The notes below the pieces were generated by a model. It saw only the letters and a list, made by a program, of their open reading frames with translations. It was not told the DNA's origin and searched no databases. The position numbers and the translations under genes are program-made. A stretch of DNA of 64,000 nt from Callipepla californica brunnescens (taxonomy: Eukaryota; Chordata; Aves; Galliformes; Odontophoridae): assembly GCA_023055505.1 (NCBI GenBank), contig JALIRH010000120.1, forward strand, positions 904,574 to 968,573, read 5' to 3'. How positions within the stretch are numbered: the stretch's first letter is position 1; each line of letters starts with the position of its first letter. Below are positions 1 through 11,998 of the stretch, in pieces.

Positions 1-3
1 GAT

Positions 4-594
4 GATAGTGTTTTTGGAGAACACTTAGAAGAGGTGGAATCAAACATACATTTGGAAGAAGAAACAGCTTGACGTACTTAACGCTACTATTTGACTTTTT
101 AGCTCTGAATACCATACCGTTCCAAAAGAAAAAGGGAATGAATTGTTTGTTTGGCAAGAAAAACTTGTGTGACGGTATTAACTAGAGGAACTAAAAAAGG
201 TAACAAGACTGCTCAGAGAAAAGAATGAAAACGTGCTCGTAGATGAATGAACGATGCAGACATACGTTGCATTCTGTAGTAGAGCAGAATGAGAATCAAA
301 ACTTTCCCTCCCACTAACATTGGGATGCAGCATACATACACATACAACTCCTGAAAAGGAGTCACTTTCACGTGTAAACCGCGATTTGTTGGAGAAGAAC
401 CGCTACCGGCTGATTACTGAAGCCGCGATTCAGTGCACTTTTACCGGCTGACTAACGTCTTTCTTCAGCGGCAAAAGCAGCAGGAGCCGCGACTGGTTCG
501 ATTGAATCGGAATCCGCGGCTAAGCGCGGTTCGAGCATCAAACTCTCTGCCGCTTTTTCTCTGCTTCTAAAGGGGGCTATTCCGATGCTCCGGT
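4..594. repeat. Satellite monomer, type B
   Basis: First complete monomer. Together with bases 1-3 it matches the stretch beginning at 4734 almost base for base, including the GGAGAACAC variant after the anchor, which other B monomers lack. The repeat extends left beyond the window. Confidence 0.88.
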
Positions 595-1187
595 GACAAG
601 GTTTTCTGGGGAACCCTTAGAAGCGCTGGAATCACACACGCCTTTGGGAGAGGAACCAGCTTTCCGTACTTAACGCCTCTCCATTGCTTCCATAGTTCTG
701 AAAAACATACCTTTTTGAGAGAGAATGAGAAAGATCCGCGGGTATTGTAAGAAAATTCAAGTGAGTGTATTAGATTAAGTAAGTAAAAAGGATAAGAGCA
801 CTGGTCAGAGAAAAGAATGAAAACGTGCTCGCAGATGAATGAACGATTCAGACATACGTTGCATACAGTAACAGAGCAGAATGAGAATCAAAACTTTCCT
901 TCCCATTAACACTGGGATCCAGCACACATTCTCTTCCAACTCCTGAAACCGAGTCACTTTCACGTGTAAACCGCGAATAGTTGGAATAGAACCGCTACCG
1001 GCTGATTTTTGAAAAGCCGCGATTCAGTGCACTGCTGCCGCCTGACTGGCGTCTTTCTTCAGCGGCAAAAGCAGCAGTAGCCGCGATTGATGCGATTCGA
1101 GCCTGAGACGCGGTTCTTCGCGGTTCGAACATTAACACGCTGCCGGTTTGCTATGTTTGTTAAAAGTGGCTTTTGCAACGCTCCGCT
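595..1187. repeat. Satellite monomer, type A
   Basis: Begins with GACAAGGTTTTCTGGGG and carries the A-specific block with GCCTTTGGGAGAGGAACC. It completes a B-A dimer with the preceding monomer. Confidence 0.88.
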
Positions 1188-1779
1188 GACAGTGTTTTTG
1201 GGGAACACTTAGAAGAGGTGGAATCAAATATAAATTTGATAGAAGAAACAGCTTGACGTACTTAACGCTACTATTTGACTTTTTAGCTCTGAATACCATA
1301 CCGTTCCAAAAGAAAAAGGGAATGAATTGTTTGTTTGGCAAGAAAAACTTGTGTGACGGTATTAACTAGAGGAACTAAAAAATGTAACAAGACTGGTCAG
1401 AGTAAAGAATGAAAACGTGCTCGCAGATGAATGAACGATGCAGACATACGTTGCATTCAGTAGCAGAGCAGAATGAGTATCTAAACTTTCCTTCCCAGTA
1501 ACAATGGGATCCAGCATACATTCACTTCCAACTCCTGAAACCGAGTCACTTTCACATGTAAACCACGAATTGTTGGAGAAGAACCGCTACCGGCTGATTT
1601 TTGAAAAGCCGCGATTCAGTGCACTGCTGCCGCCTGACTGGCGTCTTTCTTCAGCGGCAAAAGCAGCAGTAGCCGCGATTGATGCGATTCGAGCCTGAGA
1701 CGCGGTTCTTCGCGGTTCGAACATTAACACTCTGCCGGTTTGCTTTGCTTGTTAAAAGTGGCTTTTGCAACGCTCCGCT
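1188..1779. repeat. Satellite monomer, type B (order broken)
   Basis: Type B start, but its second half (from about 1500) resembles the half normally found in type A monomers. It holds a 64-codon plus-strand open frame at 1504-1698, which I treat as incidental. Confidence 0.85.
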
Positions 1780-2369
1780 GACAGTGTTTTTGGGGAACAC
1801 TTAGAAGTGGTGAATCAAACATACATTTGGTAGAAGAAACAGCTTGACGTACTTAACGCTACTATTGGACTTTTTAGCGCTGAATACCATACCGTTCCAA
1901 AAGAAAAAGGGAATGAATTGTTTGTTTGGCAAGTAAAAACTTGTGTGACGATATTAACTATAGGTAGGAAAAGGAATAACAAGACTGTTCAGAGAAAAGA
2001 ATGAAAACGTGCTCGTAGATGAATGAATGATGCAGACATACGTTGCATTCAGTAGTAGAGCAGAATGAGAATCAAAACTTTCCCTCTCACTAACACTGGG
2101 ATCCAGCATCCATTCACTTACAACACCAGAATTGGAGTCACTTTCAGGTTTCAACCGCGATTTGTTGGAATAGAAACGCTGCCGGCTGATTACTGAAGAC
2201 GCTAATCAGTGCACGTCTTTCAACTGACTGGCTTCTTTCTTCAGCGGCAAAAGCAGCAGGAGCCGCGATTGATGCGATTCGAACATGATTCACGGTTTTC
2301 CGCGGTTCGAACATTAGCTCGCTACCGGTTTGCTATGTTTGTAAAAGGTAGCATTTGCAATGCTCAGAT
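1780..2369. repeat. Satellite monomer, type B variant
   Basis: A second B monomer in a row, breaking A/B alternation. The second half is diverged (CTGCCGGCTGATTACTGAAG and a TTTCAACTGACTGG variant). Confidence 0.85.
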
Positions 2370-2959
2370 GACAGTGTTTTTGGGGAACACTTATAAGCGG
2401 TGGAATCACACATCCATTTGGTAGAGGAAACAGCTTTCCTTAATAAACGTTTCTCTTTTGCTTCTTTATCTCTGAATACCATACTTTTGCAAAAGAGAAT
2501 CGAAAGATACTTGTGTTCGACAAGAAAAAGTTTTTCCATGTATTAACTAGAAGTACGAAAAAGAATAACAACACTGGTCAGAGTAAAGAATGAAAATGTG
2601 CTCGTAGATGAATGAATGATGCAGACATACGTTGCATTCAGTAGTAGAGCAGAATGAGAATCAAAACTTTCCCTCCCACTAACATTGGGATGCAGCATAC
2701 ATACACTTACAACTCCTGAAAAGGAGTCACTTTCACGTGTAAACCGCGATTTGTTGGAGAAGAACCGCTACCGGCTGATTACTGAAGCCGCGATTCAGTG
2801 CACTTTTACCGGCTGACTAGCGTCTTTCTTCAGCGGCAAAAGCAGCAGGAGCCGCGATTGATGCGAGTGAATGGGAATCCGCGGCTAAGCGCGGTTCGAG
2901 CATCAAACTCTCGGCCGCTTTGCTCTGCTTCTTAAAGGGGGCTATTCCGATGCTCCGGT
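2370..2959. repeat. Satellite monomer, third divergent type
   Basis: The anchor is B-like, but the following 180 bp match neither A nor B closely, for example CAGCTTTCCTTAATAAACG and GAAAGATACTTGTGTTCGAC. It could be an older monomer or an A/B recombinant. Confidence 0.8.
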
Positions 2960-3552
2960 GACAAGGTTTTCTGGGGAACATTTAGAAGCGGTAGAATCAC
3001 ACACGCCTTTGGGAGAGGAACCAGCTTTCCGTACTTAACGCCTCTCCATTGCTTCCATAGTTCTGAAAAACATCCCTTTTTGAGAGAGAATGAGAAAGAT
3101 CCGCGGGTATTGTAAGAAGATTGAAGTGAGTGTATTACATTAAGTACGTAAAAAGGATAAGAGCACAGGTCAGAGAAAAGAATGAAAACGTGCTCGCAGA
3201 TGAATGAACGATGCAGACATACGTTGCATACAGTAGCAGAGCAGAATGAGTATCTAAACTTTCCTTCCCATTAACACTGGGATCCAGCACACATTCTCTT
3301 CCAACTCCTGAAACCGAGTCACTTTAACGTGTGAACCGCGAATTGTTGGAATAGGACCGCTACCGGCTGATTTTTGAAAAGCCGCGATTCAGTGCACTGC
3401 TGCCGCCTGACTGGCGTCTTTCTTCAGCGGCAAATGCAGCAGTAGCCGCGATTGATGCGATTCGAGCCTGAGACGCGGTTCTTCGCGGTTCGAACATTAA
3501 CACGCTGCCGGTTTGCTATGTTTGTTAAAAGTGGCTTTTGCAACGCTCCGCT
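2960..3552. repeat. Satellite monomer, type A
   Basis: Type A anchor and A block. From here to 7095 the A/B alternation is regular. Confidence 0.88.
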
Positions 3553-4736
3553 GACAGTGTTTTTGGGGAACACTTAGAAGAGGTGGAATCAAATATAAAT
3601 TTGATAGAAGAAACAGCTTGACGTACTTAACGCTACTATTTGACATTTTAGCTCTGAATACCATACCGTTCCAAAAGAAAAAGGGAAGAATTGTTTGTTT
3701 GGCAAGAAAAACTTGTGTGACGGTATTAACTAGAGGAAGGAAAAAAGGTAACAAGACTGGTCAGAGTAAAGAATGAAAACGTGCTCGTAGATGAATGAAC
3801 GATGCAGACATACGTTGCATTCAGTAGTAGAGCAGAATGAGAATCAAAACTTTCCCTCCCACTAACATTGGGATGCAGCATACATACACATACATCTCCT
3901 GAAACCGAGTCACTTTCAAGTGTAAACCGCGATTTGTTGGAGAAGAACCGCTACCGGCTAATTACTGAAGCCGCGATTCAGTGCATTTTTACCGGCTGAC
4001 TAGCGTCTTTCTTCAGCGGCAAAAGCAGCAGGAGCCGCGACTGGTTCGCTTGAATCGGAATCCGCTGCTAAGCGCGGTTCGAGCATCAAACTCTCTGCCG
4101 CTTTTTCTCCGCTTCTAAAAGGGGGCTATTCCGATGCTCCGGTGACAAGGTTTTCTGGGGAACATTTAGAAGCTGTAGAATCACACACGCCTTTGGGAGA
4201 GGAACCAGCTTTCCGTACTTAACGTCTCTCCATTGCTTCCATAGTTCTGAAAAACATACCTTTTTGAGAGAGAATGAGAAAGATCCGCGAGTATTGTAAG
4301 AAAATTGAAGTGAATGTGTTAGATTAAGGAAGTAAAAAGGATAACAGCACTGGTCAGAGAAAAGAGTGAAAACGTGCTCGCAGATGAATGAACGATGCAG
4401 ACGTACGTTGCATACAGTAACAGAGCAGAATAAGAATTAAAACTTTCACTCCTATTAAAACTGGGATCCAGCACACATTCTCTTCCATCTCCAGAAACCG
4501 AGTCACTTTCACGTGTAAACCGCGAATTGTTGGAGAAGAACCGCTACCGGCTGATTTTTGAAAAGCCGCGATTCAGTGCACTGCTGCCGACTGACTGGCG
4601 TCTTTCTTCAGCGGCAAAAGCAGCAGTAGCCGCGATTGATGAGATTCGAGCGGAATCCGAGGTTCTGAGCGGTTCGAATATTAACACTCTGCCGGTTTGC
4701 TCTGCTTGTTAAAGAAGGCTTTTGCAAAGCTCCGAT
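3553..4736. repeat. Satellite B-A dimer
   Basis: B monomer 3553-4143 followed by A monomer 4144-4736; 1,184 bp in all. It is a clear higher-order unit with the next dimer. Confidence 0.88.
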
Positions 4737-5920
4737 GATAGTGTTTTTGGAGAACACTTAGAAGAGGTGGAATCAAACATACATTTGGAAGAAGAAACAG
4801 CTTGACGTACTTAACGCTACTATTTGACTTTTTAGCTCTGAATACCATACCGTTCCAAAAGAAAAAGGGAATGAATTGTTTGTTTGGCAAGAAAAACTTG
4901 TGTGACGGTATTAACTAGAGGAAGGAAAAAAGGTAACAAGACTGCTCAGAGAAAAGAATGAAAACGTGCTCGTAGATGAATGAACGATGCAGACATACGT
5001 TGCATTCAGTAGTAGAGCAGAATGAGAATCAAAACTTTCCCTCCCACTAACATTGGGATGCAGCATACATACACATACAACTCCTGAAACCGAGTCACTT
5101 TCACGTGTAAACCGCGATTTGTTGGAGAAGAACCGCTACCGGCTGATTACTGAAGCCGCAATTCAGTGCACTTTTACCGGCTGACTAACGTCTTTCTTCA
5201 GCGGCAAAAGCAGCAGGAGCCGCGACTGGTTCGATTGAATCGGAATCCGCGGCTAAGCGCGGTTCGAGCATCAAACTCTCTGCTGCTTTTTCTCTGCTTC
5301 TAAAGGGGGCTATTCCGATGCTCCGGTGACAAGGTTTTCTTGGGAACCCTTAGAAGCGGTGGATTCACACACGCCTTTGGGAGAGGAACCAGCTTTCCGT
5401 ACTTAACGCCTCTCCATTGCTTCCATAGTTCTGAAAAACATCCCTTTTTGAGAGAGAATGAGAAAGATCCGCGGGTATTGTAAGAAAATTGAAGTGAATG
5501 TGTTAGATTGAGGAAGTAAAACGGATAACAGCACTGGTCAGAGAAAAGAATGAAAACGTGCTCGCAGATGAATGAACGATTCAGACATACGTTGCATACA
5601 GTAGCAGAGCAGAATGAGAATCAAAACTTTCCTTCCCATTAACACTGGGATCCAGCACACATTCTCTTCCAACTCCTGAAACCGAGTCACTTTCACGTGT
5701 AAACAGCGAATTGTTGGAGAAGAACCGCCACCGGCTGATTTCTGAAAAGCCGCGATTCAGTGCACTGCTGCCGCCTGACTGGCGTCTTTCTTCAGCGGCA
5801 AAAGCAGCAGTAGCCGTGATTGATGAGATTCGTGCGGAATCTGAGGTTCTGAGCGGTTCGAATATTAACACTCTGCCGGATTGCTCTGCTTGTTAAAGAA
5901 GGCTTTTGCAACGCTCCGAT
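4737..5920. repeat. Satellite B-A dimer
   Basis: B monomer 4737-5327 and A monomer 5328-5920, again 1,184 bp. Its B half is the near-identical partner of the window's first monomer, 4,733 bp (four dimer lengths) away. Confidence 0.88.
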
Positions 5921-7095
5921 GATAGTGTTTTTCGGGAACACTTAGAAGAGGTGGAATCAAACATACATTTGGTAGAAGAAACAGCTTGACGTACTTAACG
6001 CTTCTATTTCACTTCCTCAGCTCTGAATATCATACCGTTGCAAATGACAATCGGAATTGTCCGTTTGTTTGGCAAGAAAAACTTGTGTGACTAGAGGTGC
6101 TAAAAAAGGTAACAAGACTGGTCTGAGAAAAGAATGAAAACTTGCTCGCAGATGAATGAATGATGCAGACATACGTTGCATTCAGTAGCAGAGCAGAATG
6201 AGAATCAAAACTTTCCCTCTCACTAACACTGGGATCAGGCATCCATTCACTTACAACTCCTTAAACGGAGTCACTTTCACGTGTAAACCGCGATTTGTTG
6301 GAATTAGGAACGCTACCGGCTGATTATTGAAAAGCCGCGATTCAGTGCACTTTTACCGGCTGACTGGCGTCTTTCTTCAGCGGCAAAAGCAGCAGGAGCG
6401 CTATTGATGCGAGTGAATCGGAATCCGCGGCTAAGCGCGTTTCGAGCATCAAACTCTCGGCCGCTTTGCACTGCTTCTTAAATGGGGCTATTCCGATGCT
6501 CCGGTGACAAGGTTTTATGGGGAACCCTTAGAAGCTGTAGAATCACACATAACATTGGGAGAATTAAATTTTCGTACTTAACTCCTCTCCATTGCTTCCA
6601 TAGTTCTGAAAAACATACCTTTTTGAGAGAAAATGAGAACGATCCACGTGTATTGTAAGAAAATTGAAGTGAATGTGGTAGATTGTGGAAGTGAAAACGA
6701 TACCAACACTGGTAGGAGAAAAGAATGAAAACGTGCTCGCAGATGAATGAATGATGCAGACTTACATTGCATTCAGTAGCAGAGCAGAATGAGAATCAAA
6801 ACGTTCCCTCCTATTGACACTGGGATCCAGCACACATTCTCTTACAACTCAGAAACGGCGTCACTTTCACGTGTAAACCGCGATTTGCTGGATTAGGACC
6901 GCTACCGGCTGATTATTGAAAAGCCGCGATTCAGTGCACTGCTGCTGTCTGACTGGCGTCTTTCTTCAGCGGCAAGAGCAGCAGGAGCCGCGATTGATGC
7001 GATTGAATGGGAATCCGCGGCTAAGCGCAGTTCGAGCATCAAACTCTCGGCCACTTTGCTCTGCTTCTTAAAGGGAGCCATTACGAAGCTCCGGT
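5921..7095. repeat. Satellite B-A dimer, slightly diverged
   Basis: B monomer 5921-6505 (585 bp, a few small deletions) and A monomer 6506-7095. Substitutions increase toward the array edge, for example GGTTTTATGGGGAACCC in place of GGTTTTCTGGGGAACAT. Confidence 0.85.
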
Positions 7096-7443
7096 GACAA
7101 GGTTTTATGAGGAACATTTAGAAGCGGTAGAATCAAACACGAGAATCAAATCTTTCCCTCCCACTAACTTTGGGATCCAGCATGCATTCTCTTACAACTC
7201 CTGATACGGAGTCACTTTCACGTGTTAGACGCGATTTGATGAAATTTGACCGCAACCGGCAATTATTGATGCCGCTATTCAGTGCACGTCTGTCGTTTTA
7301 TTGGCGTCTTTCTTCAGCGGCAAAAGCAGCAATAGCCGCGATTGATGCGATTCGAGCCTGATACGCAGTTCTTCTCGTTTCAAATAGAAAGCTCGCAGCC
7401 GTTTTGCTCTGCTTTTTAAAGAAGGCTTTTGCAATGCTCCGAT
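7096..7443. repeat. Truncated satellite monomer (about 242 bp missing)
   Basis: Starts with the A anchor, but at about 7137 it jumps from GGTAGAATCAAACACG straight into GAGAATCAAATCTTTCCC, skipping the type-specific block and the GCAGACATACGTTGCAT block. It is 348 bp long against about 590. Confidence 0.88.
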
Positions 7444-8097
7444 GACAGTGTTTTTGGGGAACATTTCGAAGCGGTTGAATCACACAATGCATTTGGTAGA
7501 AAAAACAGCTTGACGTATTCAACGCTACTATTTGACTTCTTTAGCTCTGAATATCATACCGTTCCAAATGAAGATCGGAATGATCCGTTTCTTCGACATA
7601 AAAACTAGTGTGTCGGTATTATCTAGAGGTACTAAAAAGGAGAAGAACACTGCTCAGAGAAAAAGAATGAAAACGTGCTCGCAGATGAATGAATGATGCA
7701 GACATACGTTGTATACAGTTGCAGAGCAGAATGAGAATCCAAACTTACCCTCCCATTAATATTAGGATTCAGCTTCCATTCACTTCCAACTCCTGTAACG
7801 GAGTCACTTTCAGATGGAAACCGCGATTTGCTTGATTAGGACCTCTGCCGGCTGATTCTTGAAGCCGCTATTCATTGCACGGCACCTTGATGACGCTCGT
7901 CTTTCTTCAGCGGCAAAAGCCGCAGGAGCCGCGATTGATGCCATAGAATCGGAATTCGCAGATCAGCGCCATTCGAACAGAAAGCTCGCTGCTGGTGTGA
8001 TCTACTTGGTAAAGGGGGCTTTTGCGGTGCTCTGATTATACGGTTTCTTGCTGAACATTTCGAAGCAGTGGAATCACACCTGATTTGACTAGAGGAG
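7444..8097. repeat. Edge monomer and partial satellite monomer
   Basis: A diverged B monomer (7444-8033), then a fragment from 8034 with a degenerate anchor. Recognisable satellite ends near GGAATCACACCTGATTTG (about 8070-8090). It is the most diverged part of the array, as expected at a satellite edge. Confidence 0.8.
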
Positions 8098-8550
8098 AAA
8101 TGACACCTAAGACTATTGCTAACCCGAAACCTAATCCAAGCGCCAACCTTTACGCTATCCACAATCTTTGCCCTAACTCACAACCTAACCCTCAACCTCA
8201 ACCTAACCAGAACACTAAGCCTTACTTGAAATGCTAAACCTAACCCTAACCCTAACCTCAAACCTAGCACTAACCCTACTCCCAACCAAAACCACAACTC
8301 TAATCCTAAACCTAAAGCTGACTCTAAATCTAAAGCTAAGCCTAATACTTACCCTTGACCCAAATCGTCTCCATAAGAATCACTGTAGCTATTACCCGAA
8401 TCCTAACTCTACCTTCAAGATATCCCTAACTCTGATCCTAATCCAAAACCCAAATTGAAGCCCAACCCTAAACCTTGAACAAAGCATCAGATTACCACAA
8501 CCCTCACCTAACTCGAAACCAAACCCAAAACCTAGCCCTAAAGCTAACCC
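8098..8550. repeat. Single-copy bridge of degenerate CCCTAA-like DNA
   Basis: Joins the satellite to the macrosatellite. It is C-rich telomere-like sequence with many substitutions (CCTAACCC, AACCTCAACC). It includes the landmark AAAGCATCAGATTACC at 8481-8496, which recurs inside the units. The segment itself is absent from later units, where this position is occupied by the 190-bp spacer. It probably preserves the arrangement before tandem amplification. No gene is seen. Confidence 0.85.
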
Positions 8551-10181
8551 CAAACCCAATCCAAACCCCAAACCTACTCCTATTCCTAAACCTTATCTTA
8601 ACCCTAAACCAAACCCAAACCCAAGGCCCTCCCCTTCTCTCAGCCTAACACTCAAACTAACCTAAACCCGAAACTAACCCTACATTTATCCTAATCTTAT
8701 CCATATTCTAAGGCCTAACCCTACTCTGACCAGAAAGCTCATGTTGTCTAAAATCTACCCCTTACCTAAAACCTAAATCGACAAAAAAACCTAACCCGAA
8801 ACCTCAACCTAACTCTTCTCCTAACTAGAACACCAGCACTTCACCTTACCCTAACTGGAAACCTAGGACTAAATCCTTACCTTGTCCAGAACCCTATTCC
8901 TAACCCAAACCAGAATTCTAACCTCTACCCTAACCAAAACCCTTCCCCTAAACCTAAACCTAATGCTACCCTCAACCAAACCCTAGCCCTAAATCCTACC
9001 CTAAAACCAACACCACGTTTAAGCTCAAACCTCAAGCCTCAAAGAAAGCATCAGATTACCGCAGATCTCACCTAACACTAACCCCAATCCAATCCCTACT
9101 ACTAACCCCAAACCCAATCCAAACACCAAAACTATTCCTATTCCTAAACCTAACACTAAGCCAGAACCAAACCCAAGGCCTACCCCTTCTCTCAGCCTGA
9201 CACTCAAACTAACCTAGACCTGAACGCAACGCTAAATCAAATACTAAAACTCACCCTTAGCCAAGGCCCTTTTAGGACCCTTCCCTGGTCCTAAAACTAA
9301 AGAGAACCCTACCCCTTCCACTAAACCTTCATCTACATCCCTAACCCTTACCCTAAACCTAAATCTACACCAAAACCTAACCCTAACCCTAACATGTCTT
9401 CTAACTGTAAAACTAACGCTTCACCTAACCCGAACTGAAACCCCAGGACTAAACCTTACCTAACACCTAGCTATATTCCTAACCCTATCCTGAAACCTAA
9501 CGTTAACCCTAACCCTAAAAACAACTTGGAACCAAACCCTAACCCTAACCTAACCCTTATCAGAACCCTAAATCTAATCCTAACCGTTACCTCAATTTAA
9601 CTCCAATTCTTCCTGAAATCTAAATGGGACCTTAAAACCAACCCCAGATGGAAGCCCAACCCTAAACCTAACACAAAGCATTAGATTACCACAGCCATCA
9701 CCTAACTCTAACCCCAGCCTTAACGCTAATACTATCCCAAACACTATTCCAATTCCTAAACCCAACACAAACCCAAAAACACAAAGCCTACAATTCTCAC
9801 AGCCTAACACTGAAAGGAAACCTAAATCTTACCCTAACTCTAAAACTAATCCAAAGCATGACCACAATTTCAACTCTAAATCTACCTTCAAACTAAAGCT
9901 GACCCTAACACCAACCTCAAGTAAAAGCCCAACCCTAAGCCTAACACAAAGCATTAGATTACCACAACGCTCACCTAACTTCTAACCCCCACCCTAACAC
10001 TAATACTAAAGCAATCAGATTCCAAATACTAACCCAAGTCCTATTCTGAAACCCAAAACTATTCCAAAAACAAACCCAAGGCCTAACCTTTCTCTCACCC
10101 TAACAATCAAAGAAAACCTATTCCTAAACCTAATCCTAAATCTAGTCCTAACCCTCACCCTTAATCTAACCCCAACCCCCA

Positions 10182-10280
10182 CCCAGAAGCTAACACTTAG
10201 CATTGTACAATACCTAAACGTACCCCTAATCCTTATCACTAAACCTAAAAGGAACCTGAAACATAGTGCTAAATCCGAAC
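10182..10280. repeat. Left copy of direct repeat flanking the core (unit 0)
   Basis: A stretch of about 100 bp beginning CCCAGAAGCTAACACTTAGC and containing TTGTACAATACCTAA and CCTAAAAGGAACC. It recurs in the same orientation at 11999-12098, so the CCCTAA core lies between two direct repeats. The pair is present in every complete unit. Confidence 0.88.
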
Positions 10281-10616
10281 CCTAACCCTGAAGACTAACG
10301 CTAACAATGAACCAATTCCTATACCTTTTCCTTCCTCCAAATTGATTCCTAGCACTAACCCTAACCCTACATTAACCCTATCCTAACCCTAACCCTAACC
10401 CTAGCCCTAAACTACATTAACCCTAACCCTAAACTTAACCCTAACCCTAGCCCTAACCTAACTCTAACCCTAACCCTAACCCTAAACCTAATGCTAACCC
10501 TTACCCAACCCTAACCCTAACCCTACCATACCCTAACCCTAACCTACCCTAACACTAACCCTAACCCTAACCCTAAACCTAAACCTAAACCTAACCCTAA
10601 CCCTAACCCTAACCCT

Positions 10617-10668
10617 AATTCCTAACCCTTACCTTAACTGTATCACAATCCCTATCCTAATTCTTACC
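10617..10668. repeat. About 50-bp marker element inside the core, copy 1
   Basis: Begins AATTCCTAACCCTTACC and contains CACAATCCCTATCCTAA. Related copies follow at 10795-10846, 11620-11670 and 11878-11928. The first two are 178 bp apart, which reveals a longer repeat period hidden in the hexamer array. Confidence 0.8.
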
Positions 10669-10794
10669 CTAACCCTAACCCTTACCTAACCCTAACCCTA
10701 ACCCTAACCCTAACCCTAACCCTAACCCGAACTCTAACCTTAACCCTAACCCTAACCCTAACATAACCCTAACCCTAATCCTAACCCTAACTCT

Positions 10795-10846
10795 AATTCC
10801 TAACCCTTACCTTAACTGTACCACAATCCCTATCCTAATTCTTACC
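10795..10846. repeat. About 50-bp marker element inside the core, copy 2
   Basis: Close copy of 10617-10668 with ACTGTACCACAAT in place of ACTGTATCACAAT. Confidence 0.8.
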
Positions 10847-11619
10847 CGAACCCTAACCCTTACCTAACCCTAACCCTAACCCTAACCCTAACTCTCACCT
10901 TAACCCTAACCCTAACCCTAACCTAACCCTAACCCTAACCCTAACCCTAACCTCAACCCTAACCCTAACTCTAACCTTAACCCTAAACCTAACAATAAAT
11001 TTAACCCTAACCCTAACACTAACCCTAACCCTAATTTTACCCTAACCCTAAGCATACCCTAACCCTAACCCTAACCCTAACCCTAACCCTAACCCCAACC
11101 CTAACCTAACCCTAACCCTAACCCTAACCCTAACCCTACCCTAACCCTAACCCAAACCCTAACCCTAACCCTAACCCTAACAATAAATTTAACCTTAACC
11201 CTAACCCTAACCCTAACCCTACCCTAACCCTAACCCTAACCCTAACCCTAACCCTAAACCTAACCCTAACCCTACCCTAACCCTAACCCTAACCCTAACC
11301 CTAACCCTAACCCTACCCTAACCCTAACCTAACCCTAACCCTAACCCTAACCCTAACCCTAACCCTAACCCTTACTCTAACCCTAGCCTAACCCAAACCA
11401 TAACCCTTACCCTACCCTAACCCTAACCCTAACCCTAACCCTACCCCTAACCCTACTTTACCCTAACCCTAATCCTAACACTAACTCTAACTTTATTCCT
11501 TACCCTAACACTAATCCAATCCCGAACCCTAACCCTAATCCTAGCCCTAACTCTAACTTTATTCGTAACCCTACCCCTAATCCAAACAATAACCCTTACC
11601 CTAATCAAACCCTATCCCT

Positions 11620-11928
11620 ATTCCTAACCCTTACCCTAACCGTATCACAATCCCTATCCTAACTCTTACCATAACCCAAACCCTAACCTAACCCTAACCC
11701 TAACCCTAACCCTATCCCTAACCCTTACCCTAACCCTAACCCTACCCTAACCTTAACTCTACCCTAACCGTATCCCTACCCTAACCCTAACCCTAATCCT
11801 AGCCCTTACTCTAACTTTATTCCTAACCCTACCCCTGATCCAAACACTAACCCTAACCTTAATGTAACCCTAACCCTATTCCTAACCCTTACCCTAACTG
11901 TATCCCATTCCCTATCCTAACTCTTACC
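11620..11928. repeat. Marker element copies 3 and 4, right of the core
   Basis: Copies at 11620-11670 and 11878-11928 share ATTCCTAACCCTTACCCTAA and CTAACTCTTACCATAACCC. They are 258 bp apart and form a subtype distinct from the two copies inside the core. Confidence 0.78.
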
Positions 11929-11998
11929 ATAACCCTAACCCTGATGCTAATGCTAACCCTAACCCTGAATCTAACCCTTACCCTAACCCTATCCCTTA

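Larger units (their letters stand above)
1..8097. repeat. Satellite array of about 590-bp monomers, A/B dimeric order
   Basis: Fourteen successive anchors (GACAAGGTTTT in type A, GACAGTGTTTTT or GATAGTGTTTTT in type B) start at 4, 595, 1188, 1780, 2370, 2960, 3553, 4144, 4737, 5328, 5921, 6506, 7096 and 7444, with a degenerate one at 8034. Spacings are 585-593 bp except one of 348 bp. All monomers share a block around GCAGACATACGTTGCAT and a second around CTTCAGCGGCAAAAGCAGCA. Types A and B differ mainly in the 200 bp after the anchor. B-A pairs recur at about 1,184 bp. No gene is apparent: the short open frames of 60-96 codons occur on both strands, shift between copies and resemble no family I know. 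The satellite family itself is not one I recognise. Confidence 0.93.
10351..11460. repeat. CCCTAA core array, unit 0 (1,110 bp)
   Basis: Long runs of perfect CCCTAA broken by single-base losses (CCTAACCTAACC, CCCTACCC), two AATAAATTTAACC interruptions and the marker elements. It runs from AGCACTAACCC to CCCTACTTTA. It is the longest core class, shared only with unit 1. The complementary strand is G-rich and could form G-quadruplexes. Confidence 0.93.

Noticed and set aside
540..7480. Short inverted repeat CCGCG-GCTAAG-CGCGG in several satellite monomers as a terminator or regulatory hairpin
   Set aside because: It is a five-base stem in a repeat without genes; many monomers have lost it (for example TCCGAGGTTCTGAGCGG).
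400..8000. GGTTCGAGCATC and GGTTCGAACATT resembling a tRNA-type B box in each satellite monomer
   Set aside because: The last conserved C of the B box is missing, I found no A box at a suitable distance, and no cloverleaf can be drawn. A very old tRNA-derived SINE origin stays possible but unsupported.
1132..8162. Open frames of 60-96 codons in the 590-bp satellite, some recurring (for example 1504-1698, 4527-4712, 5711-5896 on plus; 5581-5871 on minus)
   Set aside because: They follow the monomer period, are cut by frameshifts and stops in sibling monomers, exist on both strands and match no family I recognise. A spliced or transposon-derived origin cannot be excluded without a search.
10351..11460. 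A true chromosome end
   Set aside because: The cores are internal, flanked on both sides by other repeats and repeated eleven times, with many interruptions. They are interstitial telomere-like tracts, although the locus may well be subtelomeric.
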